NCBI RefSeq assembly: GCF_002937075.1
Contig: NZ_NHSJ01000069.1
Location: 1-56,237 of the forward strand
DNA: 56,237 nucleotides
Direction of reading: 5' to 3'
From: Rhodoblastus sphagnicola
Lineage (GTDB): Bacteria > Pseudomonadota > Alphaproteobacteria > Rhizobiales > Beijerinckiaceae
The notes under the pieces were generated by a model. That model was not told the origin of the DNA. It was given only the letters and a program-made list of their open reading frames with translations, and did no database searches. The stretch's first letter is position 1. Each line of letters begins with the position of its first letter. Shown here one piece after another: positions 9,017 to 19,132 of this stretch. The translations under genes were made by a program, and so were the position numbers.

Positions 9017-9898
9017 ATGGACTGGGACAAGCTACGCATTTTTCACGCCGCAGCCTCGGCCGGTTCTTTCACCCACGCCGGCGAAGCGCTGCACCTGAGC
9101 CAGTCCGCCGTCAGTCGGCAGGTCAGCGCTCTCGAATACGAGCTCAGGACCACATTGTTTCACCGCCACGCGCGCGGGCTTCTGCTTACCGAGCAGGGCG
9201 AGTTGCTGTTTCGCACTGTACAGGAAGTGCTCGCCAAGCTGGAAGGCGTGCGCGTCAGACTTTCGGACGCGCGCGAAAAACCGCGCGGCGAATTGCGCGT
9301 CACCGCCAATACCGGTTTTGGCGCCTCCTGGCTGGCCCCGCGCCTCGCCGAATTCCGTGAGCTTTATCCCGACATCACCGTCACCGTGATTCTCACCGAC
9401 GATGAACTCGATCTCACCATGCGCGAGGCCGATGTCGCCCTGCGCCTGCGCGAACCGACCCAGAGCGAGCTGATCCGCCGCAAACTTTTCTCGCTGACCT
9501 ATTCGGCCTATGCGTCGCGGGCCTATATTCAACGCCATGGTCCGCCGCGCAGCGCGGCGGACCTCGACGCTCACCGCATTCTCGCCTTCGGCGTGTCCGG
9601 CGCGCCCTATCTCAACAATCTCAATCTGCTGCTTTATGCCGGACGCGACGCGAAAAATCCGCGCGAGCCGGCGATCTCCATCAACAACCTGTTCGCGGTG
9701 CGCCAGGCGGTGGAGCGCGGCGCGGGAATCGCCGTGTTGCCCGACTATGTCATCGATTCCACCTCCCCGCTGACCCGGCTCGACCTGCATCTGGACATGC
9801 CGGTGTTCGACTGCTGGCTGGCCTATCCCGCCGAAATGAAGAATGTCGCGCGCATCCAGGCGTTTCGCGATTTTCTCGTCGCCAACGCCGCCGTCTGA
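9017..9898 (+). CDS. LysR family transcriptional regulator
   Basis: About 293 residues from ATG 9017, preceded by GGACGAGGA. Residues 1-60 form the LysR helix-turn-helix (MDWDKLRIFHAAASAGSFTH, then LHLSQSAVSRQVSALE). Residues ~90-290 form the substrate-binding fold (GELRVTANTGFGASWLAPRL at its start). An in-frame ATG at 8984 would add 11 residues but lacks a ribosome site. It diverges from msrA, and the Crp/Fnr gene follows 3 nt after its stop. The inducer is unknown. Confidence 0.9.
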   Translation: MDWDKLRIFHAAASAGSFTHAGEALHLSQSAVSRQVSALEYELRTTLFHRHARGLLLTEQGELLFRTVQEVLAKLEGVRVRLSDAREKPRGELRVTANTGFGASWLAPRLAEFRELYPDITVTVILTDDELDLTMREADVALRLREPTQSELIRRKLFSLTYSAYASRAYIQRHGPPRSAADLDAHRILAFGVSGAPYLNNLNLLLYAGRDAKNPREPAISINNLFAVRQAVERGAGIAVLPDYVIDSTSPLTRLDLHLDMPVFDCWLAYPAEMKNVARIQAFRDFLVANAAV

Positions 9899-9901
9899 GC
9901 C

Positions 9902-10528
9902 ATGGAAGGCCTGCTCGATCCCGTTGCGCGTGAAAATCTGTCACGCCTGCCCGAGCTGAAGATTCCCCGGGGCAAGACCCTGTTTTCGGCGGGATCGCCA
10001 TGCCAGGGTTTTGTGCTGCTGCGCGAAGGGTCCGTTCGGGTGAGCGTGACCGGAGAGAACGGCCGGCGCCTCGTGCTCTACCGCGTCGCGCCCGGCGAGA
10101 CCTGCGTTCAAACCACGCTGTGCCTGATGGGCGGCCTCGATTATTCCGCCGAGGGCGTCGCCGAAACCGACCTGCGACTGGTGATCGTTCCGCCGGCCCT
10201 GTTCAAGCGATTGCTCCGCGAATCCGGCGATTTCGCCCAATTCGTGTTCGAGCGTTTCGGCGCGCGGCTCGCGGAAATGACACGTCTGGTCGAGAGCATC
10301 GCCTTCTTGCGGGTGGATGCGCGACTGGCTTCGGCGGTGCTGGCGCGGGCGGGCGCGCTTTCCTGTTTCGAGGCGACCCACCAGGATCTCGCGGAGGACA
10401 TCGGCGCCGTGCGCGAAGTGGTCAGCCGGCAACTGGCCCTGTTCCAGCGCGCCGGGTTGGTGCGGCTGGCGCGCGGCCATATCGAGATCGGCGACCGCGC
10501 CGGCCTGGAAGATTTGGCCAATGCGTGA
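9902..10528 (+). CDS. Crp/Fnr family transcriptional regulator
   Basis: A 208-residue protein. Residues ~10-120 form a cyclic-nucleotide-binding-type beta roll, and residues ~140-205 a winged HTH (THQDLAEDIGAVREVVSRQL). The roll contains GETCVQTTLCLMGG, with two cysteines 8 apart, a pattern I recall from Crp/Fnr regulators next to DUF2892/rhodanese genes. Cysteine-based redox or persulfide sensing is therefore a reasonable inference, not shown. There is no FNR-type N-terminal Cys cluster. It starts 3 nt after the LysR gene and precedes a DUF2892 gene with a palindrome between them. Confidence 0.88.
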   Translation: MEGLLDPVARENLSRLPELKIPRGKTLFSAGSPCQGFVLLREGSVRVSVTGENGRRLVLYRVAPGETCVQTTLCLMGGLDYSAEGVAETDLRLVIVPPALFKRLLRESGDFAQFVFERFGARLAEMTRLVESIAFLRVDARLASAVLARAGALSCFEATHQDLAEDIGAVREVVSRQLALFQRAGLVRLARGHIEIGDRAGLEDLANA

Positions 10529-10572
10529 CTGAAGTCACCGACCCGCCGCCGCCAACGGGCTAATCCGACTCC

Positions 10573-10594
10573 TGGCCAACCGGACTGTTGGCCA
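10573..10594. promoter_or_regulatory. Operator-like palindrome upstream of the DUF2892 gene
   Basis: TGGCCAAC-N6-GTTGGCCA is a perfect 8-bp inverted repeat. It ends 17 nt before the ATG of the DUF2892 gene and 44 nt after the Crp/Fnr stop. The 22-bp dyad has the size of a Crp/Fnr operator, though the half-sites differ from TTGAT/ATCAA. It could also form an RNA hairpin next to the ribosome site. Confidence 0.5.
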
Positions 10595-10611
10595 CAAACA
10601 GGAGACGCGCC

Positions 10612-10800
10612 ATGACCAAGAATATCGGCGGCATCGACCGCATTTTGCGCATCGTCATCGGCCTCGCGCTGATTTCGCTGGTTTTCATCGGACCGCACAC
10701 GGCCTGGGGCTGGGTCGGCCTCGCGCCGCTGCTGACCGGCCTGATCCGCTTGTGTCCGCTCTATACCCTGCTCGGCGTCAACACCTGCAAGAAGGCGTGA
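10612..10800 (+). CDS. DUF2892 (YgaP-type) inner-membrane protein
   Basis: A 62-residue protein that opens with TKNIGGIDRILRIVIGLALI and has two hydrophobic segments (about residues 13-28 and 34-48) and the closing CPLYTLLGVNTCKK, all standard for DUF2892. AGGA lies 8 nt upstream of ATG 10612. DUF2892 occurs alone or fused to rhodanese domains. The pairing with a Crp/Fnr regulator suggests a sulfide or redox-responsive unit (inference). Confidence 0.85.
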   Translation: MTKNIGGIDRILRIVIGLALISLVFIGPHTAWGWVGLAPLLTGLIRLCPLYTLLGVNTCKKA

Positions 10801-10820
10801 ACGGACGCCCTTCGTTCCGA

Positions 10821-11432
10821 TCAAGATGCGTGATCGGCAGAGCGATCCCGCCGCCGCAATTGCGTGGACGACAGCGGCGAGCGCGGTCCATGCAGCAGCA
10901 CCAGGGCGGGCGGGCGGCGGTTGCACAGCGTCGCCGCGCGCGCCTCCGGCAGGCGCGCGCGAGAAAACCAGCCGGCCACGCCGCCAAACGCGGCGCCATG
11001 GGTCGAACCCGGCCGGTCCACCACCAGAATGGGCAGGGCCTTGGCGATATCGCGCCAGCGTCGCCAGCGGTGAAAGCCGGCGAGATTGTCGGCGCCCATC
11101 ACCCACACGAATTTTACGCCGGGAGCGCGGCGCAGCAGAAATTCGACGGTCTGCCAGGAATAGCGGACGCGAAGAGGGGTCTCGAAATCGGTCACTCTTA
11201 TGCGCGGGTGACGGAAGAACGTCTTCGCCCTGGCGAAACGCTCCGCAGAGGACGGCAATTGCGCCGGGTCTTTCAGCGGATTTCCCGGCGTCACCATCAC
11301 CCACAGCGCATCCAGGCCGGCGCGGCGCAGCGCCGTCAGGGCGACGAGACGGTGGCCCTCGTGCGGCGGATTGAACGAGCCTCCGAACAGGCCGATCCTC
11401 ATGCCCGGCGCGTACGGCGGCAGGCGGATCAT
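10821..11432 (-). CDS. nadD: Nicotinate-nucleotide adenylyltransferase NadD
   Basis: A 203-residue protein with GLFGGSFNPPHEGH, the nucleotidyltransferase signature of NadD, and FVWVMGADNLAGFHRW later. It converts nicotinate mononucleotide and ATP to deamido-NAD in NAD synthesis. The start codon at 11432 abuts the proA stop, so they are co-transcribed. The usual downstream partner rsfS is not present; the next gene is DUF2892 on the other strand. Confidence 0.93.
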   Translation of the reverse strand: MIRLPPYAPGMRIGLFGGSFNPPHEGHRLVALTALRRAGLDALWVMVTPGNPLKDPAQLPSSAERFARAKTFFRHPRIRVTDFETPLRVRYSWQTVEFLLRRAPGVKFVWVMGADNLAGFHRWRRWRDIAKALPILVVDRPGSTHGAAFGGVAGWFSRARLPEARAATLCNRRPPALVLLHGPRSPLSSTQLRRRDRSADHAS

Positions 11433-12725
11433 CTAGGCTCTCGTCTGGCCGTCGCCATGCACGACATATTTGAACGAGGTGAGTTGCGCCACGCCCACCG
11501 GGCCGCGGGCGTGCATCCGGCCCGTCGCAATCCCGATCTCCGCGCCAAAGCCGAATTCGCCGCCATCGGCGAACTGGGTCGAGGCGTTGTGGATGACGAT
11601 GGCCGAATCGACCTCGCGCTGGAATTTGTCGGCCGTGGCCTGGTTTTCGGTGACGATGCCATCGGTGTGGTGCGAACCGTAGGTCTCGACATGGTCGATG
11701 GCGCCCTCAACCCCGTCCACCAGTTTCACCGAAATGATGGCGTCGAGATATTCGGTGGACCAGTCCTGTTCGCTGGCCGGTTTTACGCGTTGGTCAACCG
11801 CCTGCGTCGCCGCGTCGCCGCGCACTTCGCAGCGGGCGTCGAGCAGGAGTTTGACCAGCGGCGCCAGAAATTTTTCCGCCCCGGCGCGGTCGACGAGCAG
11901 GGTTTCGGTGGCGCCGCAGACGCCGGTGCGGCGCAGTTTCGAGTTGAGCAGGATTTTCTCGGCCTTGGCGAGATCGGCCTCCGCATCGACATAGAGATGC
12001 ACGATGCCTTCGAGATGCGCGAACACCGGCACGCGCGCTTCCGCTTGCACCCGCTCCACCAGGCTTTTGCCGCCGCGCGGCACGATCACGTCGATGGCGC
12101 CGCCAAGCCCTGTGAGCATGGCGCCCACCGCCGCGCGGTCGCGGGTGGGAATCAGCACGATGCAATCCTCCGGCAGGCCGGCGGCGCGCAAGCCCTCGAC
12201 CAGACAGGCGTGGATCAATCGCGCGGAAAAAAAGCTTTCCGAACCCGCGCGCAAAATCGCGGCATTGCCGGCTTTCAGGCACAGAGCGCCGGCGTCGGCG
12301 GTGACATTGGGCCGGCTTTCGAAGATCACGCCGATCACGCCGAGCGGGGTGGAAACGCGCTCGATGCGCAGGCCGTTGGGGCGCCGAAACGTTTCCAGCA
12401 CACGCCCAACGGGATCGGGCAAGGCGGCGATGTCCTCAAGGCTTTGCGCCATCGACGCGATGCGCTTGTCGTCGAGCAGCAGCCGGTCGAGCAACGCCGG
12501 CCCGAGAGCCTTCCCCCGCGCGGCGGCCATGTCCTGCGCATTGGCTTCGTGCAAATCGTTTTTCCGCGCGCGCAAAATTTTGGCGGCGGCGTTGAGCGCC
12601 CGGTTCTTCTGCTCCGGCGGCGCCAGCGCCAGCACACGCGACGCGCGACGCGCGCGGCGGCCGAGGTCGAGCAGTTGCTTTTCCAGTTCGGCGGAGTCGC
12701 CGTTAACGCCTTGCAGGCTTTCCAT
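11433..12725 (-). CDS. proA: Gamma-glutamyl phosphate reductase ProA
   Basis: A 430-residue aldehyde-dehydrogenase-fold enzyme. The catalytic cysteine is in [14 protein letters not shown], and [22 protein letters not shown] is the ProA signature region. It reduces gamma-glutamyl phosphate to glutamate semialdehyde in proline synthesis. ProB lies upstream on the same strand, but a pilus-type gene is inserted between them. NadD follows immediately. Confidence 0.95.
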   Translation of the reverse strand: MESLQGVNGDSAELEKQLLDLGRRARRASRVLALAPPEQKNRALNAAAKILRARKNDLHEANAQDMAAARGKALGPALLDRLLLDDKRIASMAQSLEDIAALPDPVGRVLETFRRPNGLRIERVSTPLGVIGVIFESRPNVTADAGALCLKAGNAAILRAGSESFFSARLIHACLVEGLRAAGLPEDCIVLIPTRDRAAVGAMLTGLGGAIDVIVPRGGKSLVERVQAEARVPVFAHLEGIVHLYVDAEADLAKAEKILLNSKLRRTGVCGATETLLVDRAGAEKFLAPLVKLLLDARCEVRGDAATQAVDQRVKPASEQDWSTEYLDAIISVKLVDGVEGAIDHVETYGSHHTDGIVTENQATADKFQREVDSAIVIHNASTQFADGGEFGFGAEIGIATGRMHARGPVGVAQLTSFKYVVHGDGQTRA

Positions 12726-12794
12726 CGCCAGATTCCATTCGCGGTCGGGACGCCTGTTTAACAGACCTTCGCCCTGACCCGCAAACGCCGCGCC

Positions 12795-14237
12795 TCATTT
12801 CGTCAGGCGGACCCGCGCGGGCGCGATCGAGAGCGCGACGGAGGCGCTGGCGGTCAGAATGTCCGCCGTATAATTGCTCGCGTAGTAATCGGATGCCGCA
12901 CTGGCGCAGGCGAGCATGGCGGTGTTGTTGTTGGCGCTCAGCGAATTGCTGATGTAGCTGAAGCGCTGCACGTCGCCTGAACTAAGATTAAGGCCGGAGA
13001 TGGTCGACGAGGAGGGGATGAGATAATTCACCTGCCAGGAGATCATTCGATAGCCCTTGTTCTTGATCGGCGTGCAGGCGCTGTAATCGAACCCTTCCTC
13101 GATCGGGTTGCCTCCGAAATTGGTGAAGGTCTTGGAGGGCGAAAAGGAGATCCAGTTCGGATCCTGCTTCACGGTTGTGGCGGTGGCGGAGGAATTCGCA
13201 AAATATTCATAGGTCGAATCCTGCACCGCGTCGGTGGCCACGATCACCACGCCCTTGCGGTTCGACGCGCTGGCGCCCGTTCCCGCCGTCGCCAGCAGCG
13301 CGTTGAGTTGTCTCAGACTGTAGCTGACGTTCGTGCCGCCCTGGCCTGCGATCGCCGGCGAAGTCCAGCTCTTGCCGCCGACACTGGCGAGATGGACATT
13401 GGCCAGGTCGCTGATCGCGCCGGATATATTGGTGTCGAGCGCATGGATCGTGGTCAGGCTGTTGCTCATCGTATAGAGGGCGACGCGGTAAGTTGAGTTG
13501 GCGTTGCCGATCTTGATCTGGTTGAGAATGTTGCTCACCGCCTGAATCACCGAATCGATGCGCAAGGTGGCGTGGGCGGCGTGGGCGGTGGCGACATTGT
13601 CCACGTCGCCATAGATGTCGGTGTAGTGGCAGGCCACGACGCAACCGATCGTGTTCTGCATCAATTGCTGGTCGGCGATGGTCGCGCCAATGCCCATCGA
13701 GGTGGAATTGTCGATGACGATGTGGACGTCGGTATAGCCCGCGCCGCTGGCGTTCGAATCGCCCAGGGCGAAGGTGGCGGCCACCGAACCCGACAACGGG
13801 ATGGAGCTAACGCTCTTGAGCAGACCGAACGGCGCGGACATCAGGGAGGTCCGGTAAGAGCCGGTGAAAGACACAGTCGCGGTATAGCCGCTGGCGTTCT
13901 GCGCTATCGACACGGTCGGCGTCGCGGAGACGCTGGAATCGCCGCTGGAGATCGCCCTGAAAGCGTTGGACCCGGCCGTGACGGCGTCGCTCTTCCAACT
14001 GGCCTTGCTGGCCGCCAACTCCTGCTGCGCCACCGCGGCCGCCGTCAGCGCCGCGGAATCGGCCGCAACGCGCATCGCGGAATTTGCGCTCAACGCCCGG
14101 CTGTAGTCCACCGTCAGGGCGACCATGGCCATCAATGGAATGAGGCTCAGCGCGAAAAACAGCCCGACGTTTCCGTCTATGTCCTTACGCAAATCCCGGA
14201 ACCGCCGCGCGGCCGCAGGCAAGTTCGCTTCAGGCAT
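12795..14237 (-). CDS. TadG-like pilus-assembly protein with von Willebrand A domain
   Basis: A 480-residue protein. Residues ~20-45 (DIDGNVGLFFALSLIPLMAM) form the TadE/TadG N-terminal membrane helix. Residues ~170-390 form a vWA-like domain with a metal-site motif DNSTSMG (the DxSxS form). The rest is rich in Ser, Ala, Thr and Asn, like secreted proteins. Such proteins belong to Flp/Tad pilus systems or are lone exported adhesins. No other tad genes are in the window. It sits between proB and proA, interrupting the usual pair. Confidence 0.75.
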   Translation of the reverse strand: MPEANLPAAARRFRDLRKDIDGNVGLFFALSLIPLMAMVALTVDYSRALSANSAMRVAADSAALTAAAVAQQELAASKASWKSDAVTAGSNAFRAISSGDSSVSATPTVSIAQNASGYTATVSFTGSYRTSLMSAPFGLLKSVSSIPLSGSVAATFALGDSNASGAGYTDVHIVIDNSTSMGIGATIADQQLMQNTIGCVVACHYTDIYGDVDNVATAHAAHATLRIDSVIQAVSNILNQIKIGNANSTYRVALYTMSNSLTTIHALDTNISGAISDLANVHLASVGGKSWTSPAIAGQGGTNVSYSLRQLNALLATAGTGASASNRKGVVIVATDAVQDSTYEYFANSSATATTVKQDPNWISFSPSKTFTNFGGNPIEEGFDYSACTPIKNKGYRMISWQVNYLIPSSSTISGLNLSSGDVQRFSYISNSLSANNNTAMLACASAASDYYASNYTADILTASASVALSIAPARVRLTK

Positions 14238-14523
14238 TTTGCTCGTCTCCTCAGCCGGCTATCCCACTACAGCCCGTCGTTGCGCGTCGCGCCAAGGATA
14301 AACGACTTTGAGGAAGCAGATATAAAAACGGCTCTGTAAGTTATGTTTAATATATTTAACCTTAGCGCGCCGCACTCAGCGGGCAATGGCCAATGTAGCA
14401 TTCAATAAATCAAGAAACGATGAAGAATACCGTTGCGTTATTTCTGTTGGTTATCGAGGTCTTTCCGAAATCAGCGAGATCATACCAAATCCGCATGATC
14501 CAATTTTGATTCCGTAGTCCGTG

Positions 14524-15669
14524 TCAGTGTTCGGACACGAGCGACAAGTCGCCCGCCAGCACGAGGTCGTCGCGGTGGATCATTTCAGTGCGGCCCTCGA
14601 CGCCCAAAACCTCGGCGATGTGGCGGGAATTGCGGCCGATCACTTTTCGCGCCATGCCGACATCGTAGCCGACCAGCCCGCGCCCGATCTCGCCGCCATG
14701 CAGGTCGCGCACGATGACGCTGTCGCCCCGACAAAAATCGCCCTCGACCGCCGTCACCCCCGCCGGCAGCAGGCTCGCGCCCGAAGCCAGCGCCCGGGCG
14801 GCGCCGTCGTCGATCGTGACCACGCCCTGCGGCGCCAGCGAGCCGGCGATCCATTTTTTCCGCGCGGTGACCGGAGTCGAGGGGGTGAGGAACCAGGTGC
14901 AGGGATCGCCTTGCAGGATCCGGCCCACCGGATTGGACGGACGGCCATCGGCGATCACCATATGGGCGCCGCCGGATGTGGCGATTTTCGCCGCTTCGAT
15001 CTTGGTCCGCATGCCGCCCCGCGACAGTTCGGAGGCCGCGCCGCCCGCCATGGCCTCGATCTCCGCCGAGATGCGCGGCACGACCGGGATGAGTTGCGCA
15101 TCGGGGTTGTTGGCCGGCGGGGCGTCATAAAGCCCGGTAATGTCCGACAACAGGATCAGCAGATCGGCGGAGGCCATGGTCGCCACCCGCGCCGCGAGGC
15201 GATCGTTGTCGCCATAGCGGATTTCGCCGGTCGCCACCGTGTCGTTCTCGTTGATAACGGGCGCCGCGCGTAAAACCAGCAGGCGCGACAGGGTTTCGCG
15301 GGCGTTGAGATAGCGCCGGCGCTCCTCGGTGTCCTGCCATGTCACCAGAATCTGGCCGGCGACAATGCCGCGCTCGGCGAAGGCCTCGGCCCAGATGCGC
15401 GACAAGGCGATCTGCCCGACCGAGGCCGCCGCCTGGCTGTCCTCCAGTCTCAGCGCGCCGTGCGGCAGTCCCAGCACGGAACGGCCGAGCGCAATGGCGC
15501 CGGAGGACACCACGAGAATGTCGGTTCCGCCTCGATGCAGGCCCGCGAGATCGTCCGCCAGTCCGTGCAGCCAGTCGCGCCGCGCCGCGCCGCGCTTGCT
15601 GTCCACCAGCAGCGACGAGCCGACCTTTACGACAATGCGTTTGAAATCGTGGAGACTGGGCAGGAACAT
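14524..15669 (-). CDS. proB: Glutamate 5-kinase ProB
   Basis: A 381-residue protein. The N-terminal amino-acid-kinase domain has [11 protein letters not shown], the catalytic region has VINENDTV and [12 protein letters not shown], and residues ~285-370 form a C-terminal PUA domain. It phosphorylates glutamate as the first step of proline synthesis and is normally feedback-inhibited by proline. It follows obgE on the same strand with a ~90-bp gap. Confidence 0.95.
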   Translation of the reverse strand: MFLPSLHDFKRIVVKVGSSLLVDSKRGAARRDWLHGLADDLAGLHRGGTDILVVSSGAIALGRSVLGLPHGALRLEDSQAAASVGQIALSRIWAEAFAERGIVAGQILVTWQDTEERRRYLNARETLSRLLVLRAAPVINENDTVATGEIRYGDNDRLAARVATMASADLLILLSDITGLYDAPPANNPDAQLIPVVPRISAEIEAMAGGAASELSRGGMRTKIEAAKIATSGGAHMVIADGRPSNPVGRILQGDPCTWFLTPSTPVTARKKWIAGSLAPQGVVTIDDGAARALASGASLLPAGVTAVEGDFCRGDSVIVRDLHGGEIGRGLVGYDVGMARKVIGRNSRHIAEVLGVEGRTEMIHRDDLVLAGDLSLVSEH

Positions 15670-15762
15670 TGTTCTTCTCGAGATCGCGCTCGATGCTTGT
15701 CGCCGACGCCCGAGCCTTGCTACCGCTTTAGACTTTGTCGCCCGTCACGGCAATCATTCGCG

Positions 15763-16848
<1,086 letters not shown>

Positions 16849-16870
16849 TCAGGCTCTTTTTTTCTGTTTT

Positions 16871-16980
16871 TACGCGTTTTCTTAACGCGATCCGGCCGGC
16901 GTCGCGTGAAGACGCTCTAGGGTATTGTTTTAACGCATTTTCTTAACGCGAACCGGTGTCCACTTCGCTTGGAAATGCTT
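16871..16980. repeat. Two copies of an intergenic repeat
   Basis: ACGCGTTTTCTTAACGCGA (from 16872) and ACGCATTTTCTTAACGCGA (from 16933) are near-identical. The second continues into ACCGGTGTCCACTTCGCT. This is the style of the short dispersed intergenic repeats common in Rhizobiales genomes. They lie between obgE and the GNAT gene. Confidence 0.6.
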
Positions 16981-17001
16981 TAGCCCAAGGCGCGCCCCGC
17001 C

Positions 17002-17559
17002 TCAAGCGGCGCGCGCCCAGCTTTCACGGTCGAGCGCGAACAACAGCGCCTTTCCGCCGTGGTGGCGGCCCGGCGCCGGCGCTTCGCCGGCCGGCCTGAA
17101 GCCGATGCGGCGCAACACCGCCTGCGACGCGGCGTTTTCCGGCATGGCGGCGGCGGTGAGCGCGGGCGCCTTGGTGACGAGGAAGAAGGCGTCGATCATG
17201 GCGCCTACGGCCTCGCCGGCGAGGCCCTGCCGCCAATATGGCTTTCCCAGCCAATAGCCGAGATTAGACCCATCGTCGGTTTGCACCCCGATCATGCCGA
17301 TGGCGGAGCGGTCGCCGCTCTTCAACGTCATGACGAGGCGCAAATGCCGGCCGAGACTGTTGCCGATCCGGCTGTCGCGGATGAAACGCTCCGCGTCCTC
17401 CAGCGTGTAGGGGTGCGGGATGTGGGCGGTGAAGCGCGCCACCTCCCAGTCGCCGGCCAACGCGGCCAGATTCCGCGCGTCGGAGGCTTGCGGCCAGCGC
17501 AGCCAGAGCCGGCGCGTTTCGAGGCGGAAGACGTCGTCGCGGGCGAGGTCGGGAAACAT
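17002..17559 (-). CDS. GNAT family N-acetyltransferase (RimJ/RimL-like)
   Basis: A 185-residue protein. Residues ~13-35 (LETRRLWLRWPQASDARNL) are the RimJ/RimL-type opening. NLGYWLGKPYWRQGLAGEAVG is the acetyl-CoA-binding region, and NAASQAVLRRIGF is the closing motif. A longer frame reaches 17712, but the ATG at 17559 gives the normal start. Such acetyltransferases are typical between rpmA and obgE in Rhizobiales. The substrate is unknown; ribosomal-protein N termini are the family precedent. Confidence 0.85.
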   Translation of the reverse strand: MFPDLARDDVFRLETRRLWLRWPQASDARNLAALAGDWEVARFTAHIPHPYTLEDAERFIRDSRIGNSLGRHLRLVMTLKSGDRSAIGMIGVQTDDGSNLGYWLGKPYWRQGLAGEAVGAMIDAFFLVTKAPALTAAAMPENAASQAVLRRIGFRPAGEAPAPGRHHGGKALLFALDRESWARAA

Positions 17560-17720
17560 GTCTGGCGCTCTCCAGTCAAAGCAAAGGGGGACGCGTCCCC
17601 CTGAAAGCTTGGCGCTGGATGTTTCCTGACAGAAGATTTTGTCGGTCTTCGTTCGGAAACTTGGCCTTTGGAAGGCCTCCCGGGGACTTAGCGCCTCGGG
17701 AGACCAATCCATCTCCCGAA

Positions 17721-18002
17721 TTATTCGGCCGCTTCGGCGGCTACCTGGGCCGGGGCGGCGGTTACGGTAATGACCGAACGGGCCCCTTGGGTTTTAAACA
17801 GGACCTTGCCGTTTACGAGAGCAAACAGGGTATGGTCCTTGCCCATGCCGACATTGGAGCCGGGGTGCCATTTGGTGCCGCGTTGACGCACGATAATGTT
17901 GCCAGCCACGACCGCTTCGCCGCCGAACTTTTTCACGCCGAGGCGCCGACCGTCCGAGTCGCGCCCGTTGCGGGATGAACCGCCTGCCTTTTTGTGAGCC
18001 AT
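17721..18002 (-). CDS. rpmA: 50S ribosomal protein L27
   Basis: A 93-residue protein beginning [20 protein letters not shown], the invariant L27 N terminus, followed by [20 protein letters not shown]. It has a slightly long Ala-rich tail. L27 reaches the peptidyl-transferase centre. It follows rplU by 68 bp on the same strand. Confidence 0.98.
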   Translation of the reverse strand: MAHKKAGGSSRNGRDSDGRRLGVKKFGGEAVVAGNIIVRQRGTKWHPGSNVGMGKDHTLFALVNGKVLFKTQGARSVITVTAAPAQVAAEAAE

Positions 18003-18070
18003 TGTCCTGCTCCGAGATCCTTAACGCCGCACGCGCGGCCGAGTTCCAGTTTGGTGAAGTTTTCGCGCGA

Positions 18071-18385
18071 TCAGGCGGCGATGACTTCGAGAATGCGCAC
18101 GAGCGTCAGATCCTGACGGTGACCGCGCTTGCGCTTGGAATTCTTGCGGCGACGCTTCTTGAAGGAAATGACCTTCGGGCCGCGGGCCTGTTCGACGATC
18201 TCGGCGGTGACGGAGGCGCCGGCGACGAAGGGCGCGCCGATGGTGGCGGCGCCGTCGTTGTCGACGAGCAGGACGTCTGAGAAAGTGACCTTGTCGCCGG
18301 CATTGCCTTCGAGCGACATGACGGTGATCTGTTCATCGGCGGCGACGCGATACTGCTTGCCGCCGGTTTTAATGACTGCGAACAT
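18071..18385 (-). CDS. rplU: 50S ribosomal protein L21
   Basis: A 104-residue protein with [20 protein letters not shown] at the start and [20 protein letters not shown] near the end, both diagnostic for L21. It is the first gene of the leftward ribosomal/obgE block. Confidence 0.98.
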   Translation of the reverse strand: MFAVIKTGGKQYRVAADEQITVMSLEGNAGDKVTFSDVLLVDNDGAATIGAPFVAGASVTAEIVEQARGPKVISFKKRRRKNSKRKRGHRQDLTLVRILEVIAA

Positions 18386-18962
18386 CGTTTTTCCTCGTGT
18401 TCATATCCGGCTCTGCGCTTTTTTGACGCGCGGCCGGCTTCTTTGCAGCCGAACCAGCAGGGGTGAGTTTTGGGCTGGCGCCCGAAAACCCGGATGAACG
18501 GCTGTTCCGGCGGAGCCAAAACAAAAAGTCGCGGCGCAAGCCACGACAGACCGTTTAGCTTGATATCCGCAACGCGCGCCTGAAGTCAAGGGTCGTCTCC
18601 ATCGACGCCAACGCCGAGATCGCGCAGGCGATCAATCTGGCCATGTCATGCCGCGTATGCGCGCCCCGACCTCATCCGGGCGAGCGAAGGCTCCGCCTCC
18701 GTTCCTTCGGCCCGTCATCTGCGCCTTGAAACGCACATGCGCTTTCTCGCAACGCTGGTGGATATCGGACCGAACTGACCAGTCGTTCGTCCCCGGCTTA
18801 TTTCGGAGATAGTCGGTCTTCCCGCTTGCCACGCCAACGGCTCCTGTGTAGAAGGCTCCTCGCCCTGAGAGGTATAGCCGTGAGCGGCAATCGATCAGGG
18901 ATAGCGTCAGGGATCGCCAACCACACGCCTGAATCGCTTTAAAAACAACAAGAGACCTCTGC
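18386..18962. other. Intergenic region between rplU and tRNA-Ser
   Basis: It holds the rplU leader and its candidate promoter (18562-18589) and the region upstream of tRNA-Ser. Minus-strand reading frames here extend across the tRNA and give the artefactual GGEGGIRTPD string typical of translated tRNA DNA, so I accept no protein gene. Confidence 0.6.
18562..18589 (-). promoter_or_regulatory. Candidate sigma-70 promoter of rplU-rpmA
   Basis: On the minus strand, TTGACT (18589-18584) and GATATC (18567-18562) are separated by 16 bp, about 175 bp upstream of rplU. The -35 matches consensus in five of six positions. This spacing leaves a long leader that could fold for ribosomal-protein autoregulation. 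Confidence 0.5.
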
Positions 18963-19052
18963 GGAGAGGTGGCTGAGTGGTTGAAAGCACCGCACTCGAA
19001 ATGCGGCATACGGGCAACCGTATCGGGGGTTCGAATCCCTCCCTCTCCGCCA
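18963..19052 (+). tRNA. tRNA-Ser(CGA)
   Basis: A 90-nt class II tRNA. The acceptor strand GGAGAGG pairs with CCTCTCC, the anticodon loop ACTCGAAAT has anticodon CGA, the long variable arm is ATACGGGCAACCGTAT, the T arm is GGGGGTTCGAATCCCTC, and the 3' end is GCCA. Its last 17 nt serve as the integration site of the mobile element that follows. Confidence 0.95.
19036..19052 (+). other. attL core (3' end of tRNA-Ser)
   Basis: TCCCTCCCTCTCCGCCA is repeated exactly at 39700-39716. Integration keeps the complete tRNA at the left end and leaves a copy of its 3' end at the right, as expected for tyrosine integrases that use tRNA genes. Confidence 0.88.
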
Positions 19053-19132
19053 GTTTCTAATCCCCTATCCGCCAGTTTCCGCAAAAGCGGAAACGCCTGA
19101 AAATCAAGGGTTCGGCCAACACCGGTCGAGCC

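Noticed and set aside
10752-12761. 669-residue plus-strand frame
   Set aside because: Antisense to nadD and proA, both unmistakable; its composition is typical of a shadow frame in GC-rich DNA.
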